NCBI RefSeq assembly: GCF_004564075.1 | Contig: NZ_CP038256.1 | Location: forward strand, 2,232,001-2,296,000 | From: Microbacterium sediminis | GTDB lineage: Bacteria; Actinomycetota; Actinomycetes; Actinomycetales; Microbacteriaceae | DNA length: 64,000 bases | Direction of reading: 5' to 3' | In this document: positions 59,199-64,000 of the stretch, piece by piece | How the letters are laid out: the number at the start of each line of letters is the position of its first letter | Numbering within the stretch: position 1 is the first letter of the stretch | Position numbers and translations under genes: made by a program | The notes under the pieces: generated by a model | Told to the model about the DNA's origin: nothing | Database searches by the model: none | Seen by the model: only the letters and a program-made list of their open reading frames with translations

Positions 59199-59611
59199 CC
59201 GCGCGTGCCGCGGCCGCCGTCGGGGCGCTCGTCCCCCTCGGTGCCGTCCGGACCGTCGGGCGTGGTGCCGTCGTCGGGGGCGGGGGCCGGCCCGCCGGCG
59301 CCGAGCTCCTCGTCGAGCTTGGCGAGCTCCTCCTCCAGCTGGCGGATGCGCTCGTCCTGGTCGGCCACCGAGTCGAGGCTGCCGAGGAAGGCCGGATCGT
59401 CGTCCGGCGCGACCGGTCGCGCCTGCGAGCGCCGCGCCCGCCCGATGAGGAACCAGAGCAGGCCGCCGATGACGGGAACGCACGTGATGACGATCCACCA
59501 GCGCTTCGACACGCCGCGGTGACGCGTGGCGGGCTGCACGGCGCAGTCGATGATGCTGAACACCGTGAACACGACCGCGGCGATCACGAAGAGGACGATG
59601 AACCGGGCCAT
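59195..59611 (-). CDS. PLDc_N-domain membrane protein
   Basis: The 138-residue protein has two closely spaced membrane helices (about 3-24 and 38-60, with KRWWIVITCVPVIGGLLWFL) that match the short PLD-nuclease N-terminal domain. A coiled-coil stretch (RIRQLEEELAKLDEELG) and a disordered Pro/Asp/Gly-rich tail follow. There is no phospholipase catalytic HKD motif. Actinobacteria often carry this protein next to men genes, but its function is unknown. TAGGCT lies 6 nt before the ATG, and menD is coupled downstream. Confidence 0.85.
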   Translation of the reverse strand: MARFIVLFVIAAVVFTVFSIIDCAVQPATRHRGVSKRWWIVITCVPVIGGLLWFLIGRARRSQARPVAPDDDPAFLGSLDSVADQDERIRQLEEELAKLDEELGAGGPAPAPDDGTTPDGPDGTEGDERPDGGRGTRG

Positions 59612-59617
59612 TCGCCC

Positions 59618-59623
59618 AGCCTA
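59618..59623 (-). promoter_or_regulatory. Predicted -10 element of the leaderless PLDc_N-menD mRNA
   Basis: TAGGCT on the minus strand is followed by GGGCGA (6 nt) and the ATG at 59611. Confidence 0.55.
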
Positions 59624-59666
59624 ATCCGCGCCGCTGGACCGCGGCTGACGTCCAGGATCCGGTCCT

Positions 59667-59672
59667 TACGCT
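59667..59672 (+). promoter_or_regulatory. Predicted -10 element of the DUF4229 gene
   Basis: TACGCT is followed by GGAGGC (6 nt) and the GTG at 59679. The GGAGG is only 1 nt from the start codon, too close to act as a normal ribosome-binding site. Confidence 0.5.
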
Positions 59673-59678
59673 GGAGGC

Positions 59679-59966
59679 GTGAAGTTCGTCGTCTACGCCC
59701 TGCTGCGCCTGGCCTTCTTCCTCGTGCCGTTCGGGCTCATGATGCTGCTGCCGGTGTTCCAGCAGCTGTGGTGGCTGGCGGCGATCTTCGCGGCGATGAT
59801 CGGCCTCAGCCTGTCGATCCTGCTGCTGCGCAAGCCGCTCGCCGAGGTGTCGTCCGACCTGTACGCCGCTCGCCAGGCCAAGCGCTCGGCGACCGCCCGC
59901 GAGCGGGAGGACGCGCTCGAGGACGAGGCGAACGAGGCCGCGATCCGCGACCAGCGCGAGGGCTGA
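59679..59966 (+). CDS. DUF4229-domain small membrane protein
   Basis: This 95-residue protein has two transmembrane helices (about 4-24 and 29-50) and a charged, helical C-terminal tail (RQAKRSATAREREDALEDEA). It matches the DUF4229 pattern, in which the protein begins MKFVVYALLRLAFFLVPFG. The family is largely actinobacterial and often lies beside menA and menD, as here, but has no known function. It converges on menA with a 9-bp gap, and the two stop codons sit in the arms of a short shared hairpin. Confidence 0.85.
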   Translation: MKFVVYALLRLAFFLVPFGLMMLLPVFQQLWWLAAIFAAMIGLSLSILLLRKPLAEVSSDLYAARQAKRSATAREREDALEDEANEAAIRDQREG

Positions 59967-59981
59967 TCCCGGCGTTCAGCC
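59961..59981. terminator. Short hairpin containing both convergent stop codons
   Basis: GGCTGA-TCCCGGCGT-TCAGCC has a 6-bp stem. Its arms contain the TGA stops of the DUF4229 gene and of menA. It resembles the stronger hairpin at 20641-20663. Confidence 0.5.
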
Positions 59982-60929
59982 GACGAAAGCCCAGAACAGG
60001 AACGCGCCGTACGCCAGCGATCCGAACGACGTCAGCGCCAGCGCGGTGATGAGCTCGCGCGGCGTGCGGTAGGTCCAGACGATGAGGATCGCCGGGCCGA
60101 GCAGGAGTACGACGAAGAACGTCAGCCAGGCGATCGGGTAGAAGATCGCCAGCCACGCGGCGATCGCCAGCGCCAGCACGATGAGGATCGTGTAGAGGAT
60201 CTGGGTGCCGCGGCGGCCGATCAGCACGGTCAGCGTCCGCTTGCCCGCCGTGCGGTCCTGGTCGATGTCGCGCAGGTTGTTCACGAGCAGCACGCCGCAC
60301 GCGAGGAAGCCGGCCGCGACGGCGCCCGCCCACGCCTCCTGCGGCAGCAGCAGCGCCTGCACCCACGTGGTGCCGAGCGTGGCGACGAGGCCGAAGAACA
60401 CGAAGACGAACACCTCGCCGAGGGCGTTGTATCCGTAGGGGCGCTTGCCGCCCGTGTAGAACCAGGCGGCGACGATACACACCGCGCCCACGGCGATCAT
60501 CCACCACTGCTGGGTGCGGATCACGATCGCCAGTCCCGCGATCGCCGCGAGGCCGAAGAACGTCAGCGCGACGAGCAACACGGTGCGCGGCTTCACGCGG
60601 CGGCTGGCCGTGAGCCGGGCGGGGCCGACGCGGTGATCGTCGGTGCCGCGCACGCCGTCGCTGTAGTCGTTGGCGAAGTTGACGCCGATCTGCAGCAGCA
60701 CGGCCACGGCCAGGCACGCCAGCGCGATCACCCAGTGGAAGAGGTGGTTCGGGTCGCCGAGGATCGCGGCGCCCGTGCCGATGAGCACGGGCGTGACCGC
60801 GAGGGGCAGGGTCCGCAGGCGCGCGGCGCCGATCCAGTCGCCGAGCGTCACCGGCTTCGGCGGCGGCGCGACGGCGCTCCCCCGCTTGGCCGGGTTCCCG
60901 CTGACTCCACGCGTCTTCGTCTTCGCCAC
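59976..60929 (-). CDS. menA: 1,4-dihydroxy-2-naphthoate polyprenyltransferase
   Basis: This 317-residue UbiA-superfamily membrane enzyme has about eight spans, a first Asp-rich motif in NFANDYSDGVRGTD (about 85-98) and a second in LLVNNLRDIDQDRTAGKRTL (about 193-212). It prenylates 1,4-dihydroxy-2-naphthoate to demethylmenaquinone, using the chain from the polyprenyl synthase at 51.5 kb. A short basic cytosolic N-terminus precedes the first span. TAGAAT lies 6 nt before the GTG start. Confidence 0.95.
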   Translation of the reverse strand: MAKTKTRGVSGNPAKRGSAVAPPPKPVTLGDWIGAARLRTLPLAVTPVLIGTGAAILGDPNHLFHWVIALACLAVAVLLQIGVNFANDYSDGVRGTDDHRVGPARLTASRRVKPRTVLLVALTFFGLAAIAGLAIVIRTQQWWMIAVGAVCIVAAWFYTGGKRPYGYNALGEVFVFVFFGLVATLGTTWVQALLLPQEAWAGAVAAGFLACGVLLVNNLRDIDQDRTAGKRTLTVLIGRRGTQILYTILIVLALAIAAWLAIFYPIAWLTFFVVLLLGPAILIVWTYRTPRELITALALTSFGSLAYGAFLFWAFVG

Positions 60930-60935
60930 GAAGGG

Positions 60936-60941
60936 ATTCTA
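60936..60941 (-). promoter_or_regulatory. Predicted -10 element of leaderless menA mRNA
   Basis: TAGAAT, close to the consensus TATAAT, lies on the minus strand and is followed by CCCTTC (6 nt) and the GTG at 60929. Confidence 0.6.
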
Positions 60942-61003
60942 CGTTCCGGTTCCTTGACGCACGGGCCGCGGCCCCGGGAGGATCGCCGGGGAAGGAGGAC
61001 GAG

Positions 61004-61297
61004 ATGTCCTTTCAGGCATACCTCGACAACATCGAGGAGAAGACCGGCGTGACGCCGCGCGCGTTCGTCGCCCTCGCCGCGGAGAAGGGCTTCGGCCCCG
61101 GCACGAAGGCGACGCCGATCGTCGAGTGGCTCGCCGCCGACTACGGACTCGGCCGCGGCCACGCCATGGCACTCGTCCACGTGATCACCAAGGGCGACAA
61201 GATCTCGGACGCGCATGTGGGCACCGGCACCGCGCACAGCGACCCGAAGAACCGGCTGTGGCTCGACGGGAAGGCGACCAAGCCGGAGGGCTGGTGA
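61004..61297 (+). CDS. DUF4287-domain protein
   Basis: This 97-residue cytosolic protein has the DUF4287 pattern: MSFQAYLDNIEEKTGVTP at the start, then AEKGFGPGTKATPIVEWL and DYGLGRGHAMALVHVI. The helical repeat-like core resembles small protein- or nucleic-acid-binding domains, but no activity is known. A strong GGGAAGGAGG ribosome-binding site precedes the ATG, in contrast to its leaderless neighbours. It converges on menE with a 3-bp gap. Confidence 0.85.
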   Translation: MSFQAYLDNIEEKTGVTPRAFVALAAEKGFGPGTKATPIVEWLAADYGLGRGHAMALVHVITKGDKISDAHVGTGTAHSDPKNRLWLDGKATKPEGW

Positions 61298-61300
61298 CCG

Positions 61301-62434
61301 CTACCCGCGCGTGACGAGCGCGGTGATCGCCCGGCGATCGGGCTTGCCGCTCGCCAGCCGCGGGACGGTCGCGAGCGGAACGATCCGGTCGGGGCGGGCC
61401 GGCTTGCCGAGCTCCGCCTCGACCGCGGCGCGCGCGGCGGCCAGCAGCGCCGCGTCGGCGGAGCCGGCGAGCGCGATCACGGGCGTCTGCCCCCACCGCT
61501 CGTGCGGTGCGCCGACCACGACGGCCACCTCGAGGCCCGGCACCGACTGGACGACGCGCTCGACGCGGTCGAGCGAGACGTTCACGCCGCCCGAGATGAT
61601 CACGTTGTCGATCCGCCCGGTCACCGCGACGACGCCGTCGGTCACGGTGCCGGCGTCGCCGGTACGGTACCAGCGCACGCCGGCGGGGTCGGTCACGAAG
61701 GTCTGCGCGGTGCGATCCGGGTCGCCCAGGTACCCGTCGGCGAGGTTCGGTCCGGCGATGCGCAGTTCCCCGCCGGCCGCCTCGACGCGCACGCCGTCGA
61801 GCGGCACGCCGTCGTACACGCAGCCCCCGCTCGTCTCGGTCGAGCCGTAGGTGCGCACGATCCGCACACCCAGTTCGGCCGCCCGCTCCCGCACCGGCAC
61901 CGGAAGCGCCTGTCCGCCGATGAGGATCGTCTCGAACGAGCGCAGCGCCCGCAGCACGTCGGGGTCGTCGGCCGCATCGAGCAGGGTCTGCAGCTGCGCG
62001 GGCACGAGCGAGGTGTAAGTCGGCACGCGCTCGCCGCCGGCCATCGAGTGCATGCCGCTGACCGCATGCGCGAAGGCGCGCGGCGTGAAGCGGCCCGCGA
62101 GGATCGCCGGGTCGCGGCCCGCCACGAGCGCCCGCACCATCACCTGCACGCCCGCCACGTACCCGCCGCTCAGCGACAGCAGCCAGTGCCCCTCGCCGAT
62201 CCGGGCCGCGGTCGCCAGCGCCGACGAGGTGAGCGCCGAGCGCGACAGCACGACCGACTTCGGCACGCCGGTGGACCCCGAGGTCGTCAGGACGACCGCC
62301 GTGCCGGCCGGGACCTCGTCCGGGAGCGCCGGCGCCTCGCCCAGCGCGATCGCGGGACCGGCGCCGAGCACCGCCCCGCGCAGCGCCCGCAGCACGTCGC
62401 GCGGGTCGTCGGACGCCAGCGGCTCGAGCCTCAT
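61301..62434 (-). CDS. menE: o-succinylbenzoate-CoA ligase (short MenE-type)
   Basis: This 377-residue ANL-superfamily ligase contains LTTSGSTGVPKSVVLSRSAL (A3), RTYGSTETSGGCVYDG (A5), WYRTGDAGTVTDGVVAVTGR (A8) and a C-terminal catalytic lysine in PRLASGKPDRRAI. It is shorter than typical acyl-CoA ligases because the N-terminal subdomain is reduced, as in actinobacterial MenE. It activates o-succinylbenzoate for MenB, encoded just upstream on the same strand. menC and the DHNA-CoA thioesterase are not in the window. Confidence 0.92.
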   Translation of the reverse strand: MRLEPLASDDPRDVLRALRGAVLGAGPAIALGEAPALPDEVPAGTAVVLTTSGSTGVPKSVVLSRSALTSSALATAARIGEGHWLLSLSGGYVAGVQVMVRALVAGRDPAILAGRFTPRAFAHAVSGMHSMAGGERVPTYTSLVPAQLQTLLDAADDPDVLRALRSFETILIGGQALPVPVRERAAELGVRIVRTYGSTETSGGCVYDGVPLDGVRVEAAGGELRIAGPNLADGYLGDPDRTAQTFVTDPAGVRWYRTGDAGTVTDGVVAVTGRIDNVIISGGVNVSLDRVERVVQSVPGLEVAVVVGAPHERWGQTPVIALAGSADAALLAAARAAVEAELGKPARPDRIVPLATVPRLASGKPDRRAITALVTRG

Positions 62435-62543
62435 CCGCGTCCCCCTGCGGCGCGGCGCGAGGGCAATGCGCCCAGCCGCGGGCGATCCGCACGGATCCGC
62501 CCTCGGCTCGCGCGATCTGCCTCGGTTCGGAACATGGCGCGGA
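62435..62543. other. Spacer between menB and menE
   Basis: These 109 bp between the same-strand menB and menE genes hold no recognised terminator. A clean ribosome-binding site for menE is also not visible. Confidence 0.35.
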
Positions 62544-63455
62544 TCAGTAGTGGTACGGGAAGGCCGACCAGTCGGGATCGCGCTTCTCGAGGAAGGCGTC
62601 GCGGCCCTCGACGGCCTCGTCGGTGCCGTAGGCCAGGCGGGTGGTCTCGCCGGCGAACAGCTGCAGGCCCACCATGCCGTCGTCGGCGGCGTTGAAGGCG
62701 TACTTCAGCATGCGGATCGCGGTGGGCGACTTCCCGAGGATCGTCCGGGCCATCGCGATGGCCTCGCGCTCCAGCTCCGCGTGCGGGACGACGCGGTTCA
62801 CGGCGCCCATCTCGTACGCCCGCTGCGCGGAGTACTCCTCGGCGAGGAAGAACACCTCGCGGGCCAGCTTCTGCCCGATCTGCTTGGCGTAGTAGGCCGA
62901 CCCGTAGCCGGCGTCGAACGATCCCACGTCCGCATCGGTCTGCTTGAAGCGACCGTGCTCGGCGGAGGCGATCGTCAGGTCGCACACGGCGTGTAGCGAG
63001 TGCCCGCCGCCGGCGGCCCATCCCGGCACCACGCAGATGACGACCTTGGGCATGAACCGGATGAGCCGCTGCACCTCGAGGATGTGCAGCCGGCCCGCCC
63101 GGGCGGGATCGGTGACCGCGGTCTCGTCGTCGCTGTACTTGTAGCCGTCGCGGCCGCGGATGCGTTGGTCGCCGCCCGAGCAGAACGCCCAGCCGCCGTC
63201 CTTCGGGCTGGGCCCGTTGCCGGTGAGCAGCACGACACCGATCCGGGGATCCGTGCGGGCGATCTCGAGCGCTCGGTACAGCTCGTCGACCGTGCCCGGG
63301 CGGAACGCGTTGCGCACCTCGGGGCGGTCGAACGCGATGCGCGCGATGCGGCCGTCCTTCGACACGTGCGCCGTGATGTCGCGGTACGCTTCGGCGCCCG
63401 GGGCCAGGTCCCAGACGTCCGGATCGAACAGGTCGGAGACGAAGGTGTCGGTCAC
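62544..63455 (-). CDS. menB: 1,4-dihydroxy-2-naphthoyl-CoA synthase
   Basis: This 303-residue crotonase-fold enzyme has a long N-terminal region ahead of ARIAFDRPEVRNAFRPGTVD, the oxyanion-hole segment AFCSGGDQRIRG (about 91-102), the second oxyanion glycine near VPGWAAGGGHSLHAVCDL and the MenB-specific DVGSFDAGYGSAYYAKQIG. It cyclises o-succinylbenzoyl-CoA. It precedes menE on the same strand. TAGGCT lies 6 nt before the GTG start, predicting a leaderless menB-menE message. Confidence 0.95.
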   Translation of the reverse strand: MTDTFVSDLFDPDVWDLAPGAEAYRDITAHVSKDGRIARIAFDRPEVRNAFRPGTVDELYRALEIARTDPRIGVVLLTGNGPSPKDGGWAFCSGGDQRIRGRDGYKYSDDETAVTDPARAGRLHILEVQRLIRFMPKVVICVVPGWAAGGGHSLHAVCDLTIASAEHGRFKQTDADVGSFDAGYGSAYYAKQIGQKLAREVFFLAEEYSAQRAYEMGAVNRVVPHAELEREAIAMARTILGKSPTAIRMLKYAFNAADDGMVGLQLFAGETTRLAYGTDEAVEGRDAFLEKRDPDWSAFPYHY

Positions 63456-63461
63456 CCCACC

Positions 63462-63467
63462 AGCCTA
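63462..63467 (-). promoter_or_regulatory. Predicted -10 element of leaderless menB mRNA
   Basis: TAGGCT on the minus strand is followed by GGTGGG (6 nt) and the GTG at 63455. Confidence 0.55.
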
Positions 63468-63475
63468 CGCGCGGG

Positions 63476-64000
63476 TCAGTTCTTGCTGTCGCGCCAGTCG
63501 AGCCAGCGCTGCACGAGGTCGACGTCGATGTTGTCGCCCGAGATCCCGATCGTGAACAGGCGCGCGCCGGCCGCGTACGACGCGTCGGCGTCGGCGGTGT
63601 CCACGCGGCCGATCTCGCTCGAGACGACGATGCCGGAAACGTCGCGGCCCTCCTTCTCGCCCCAGCTCTCGAGCACGCCCAGCAGGCGGGTGAGCTCGGG
63701 CGCCGGCACGAAGCTGTGCCAGATGTCGGCGTGACGGGCGACGAGCCGCAGCGTCTTCTGCTCGCCCTTGCCGCCGATCAGCACCGGGATCTTGCGGGTG
63801 GGCGCGGGATTGAGCTTGGCCCAGCGCGCCTCGATGCGCGGCAGCGCGGCGGCGAGGTCGTCCAGGCGCGATCCGACGGTGCCGAACTCGTAGCCGTACT
63901 CGTCGTAGTCGCGCTGGAACCAGCCCGATCCCGTGCCGAAGATGAACCGGCCCACGCCGCCCTTGGCCGAGATGTGGTCGATCGTGCGGGCCATGTCGGC
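63476..64000 (-). CDS. LLM-class F420-dependent oxidoreductase, C-terminal part
   Basis: Only the last 174 codons are in the window; the gene continues past the right edge. The fragment has the luciferase-like C-terminal features RFIFGTGSGWFQRDYDEYGY, PVLIGGKGEQKTLRLVARHAD and an end of family-typical length. The RFxFGxGxGWFxxDY pattern is characteristic of actinobacterial F420-dependent members. The ATG at 63994 is internal, since the frame stays open to the edge. The gene lies 20 bp upstream of menB on the same strand. Its substrate is unknown. Confidence 0.85.
   Translation of the reverse strand, partial: ADMARTIDHISAKGGVGRFIFGTGSGWFQRDYDEYGYEFGTVGSRLDDLAAALPRIEARWAKLNPAPTRKIPVLIGGKGEQKTLRLVARHADIWHSFVPAPELTRLLGVLESWGEKEGRDVSGIVVSSEIGRVDTADADASYAAGARLFTIGISGDNIDVDLVQRWLDWRDSKN

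Overview
The window is high-GC Gram-positive DNA. A tRNA-Trp, secE, nusG block, menaquinone (men) genes, a LLM-class F420-dependent oxidoreductase and the small DUF4229 and DUF4287 proteins point to Actinomycetota, most likely Microbacteriaceae and close to Microbacterium. That placement is inferred from gene content and style, not from a database search. Genes are densely packed. Many lack a Shine-Dalgarno sequence and instead carry a TANNNT -10 hexamer exactly 6 or 7 nt before the start codon, which predicts leaderless mRNAs.

Layout. 1-7.9 kb: nusG and secE, tRNA-Trp, a GABA/succinate-semialdehyde block (two aldehyde dehydrogenases and gabT) divergent from a PucR-type regulator, and an aspartate-type aminotransferase. 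8-9.3 kb: a DivIVA-domain coiled-coil protein. 9.3-14.7 kb: a sugar-acid operon (GntP permease, beta-hydroxyacid dehydrogenase, four-carbon acid sugar kinase) with a FadR-type GntR regulator, separated by an 880-bp stretch of nested tandem repeats. 14.7-17.6 kb: murB with a HadA/HadB-like dehydratase pair, then a TauE/SafE permease. 17.7-26.7 kb: a probable cyclic-di-GMP and exopolysaccharide island. It holds two TM-GGDEF-TM-GGDEF proteins, a stand-alone EAL protein, a cellulose-synthase-like GT2, and a membrane-anchored GH18-like hydrolase with two chitin-binding modules. 26.7-32.2 kb: a 3-hydroxyacyl-CoA dehydrogenase, tRNA-Met, tRNA-Thr and tRNA-Tyr, an M23 peptidase, an inositol-monophosphatase-like enzyme, an FBP zinc-finger protein and YajQ. 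32.2-37.3 kb: a HAD phosphatase with a PhnD/C/E/E-type ABC transporter and an RpiR/SIS regulator, behind a promoter flanked by an inverted repeat. 37.3-40.3 kb: an alpha/beta hydrolase and an acyl-CoA ligase. 40.4-47.2 kb: a maltose/maltodextrin locus (malG, malF, malE, GH13 alpha-glucosidase, LacI regulator) with two LacI-type operators. 47.18-48.15 kb: a complete IS5-family element inserted exactly at the stop codon of the LacI gene. 48.4-49.9 kb: a DEAD-box helicase. 50.1-63.5 kb: a NADPH-ferredoxin reductase and the menaquinone cluster (polyprenyl synthase, menG, menF, menD, menA, menE, menB), interrupted by a glycerate kinase, a PPK2 polyphosphate kinase and a 690-bp mosaic of repeats. 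The window ends inside the LLM oxidoreductase.

The strongest leads for something new are the 17.7-26.7 kb GGDEF/EAL/GT2/GH18 island, the predicted leaderless-promoter grammar, the nested repeats at 13.2-14.0 kb, the MITE-like repeat shared by 16.7 and 55.1 kb, and several clean palindromes next to regulators or promoters. No CRISPR array, prophage or recognisable defence system was seen.
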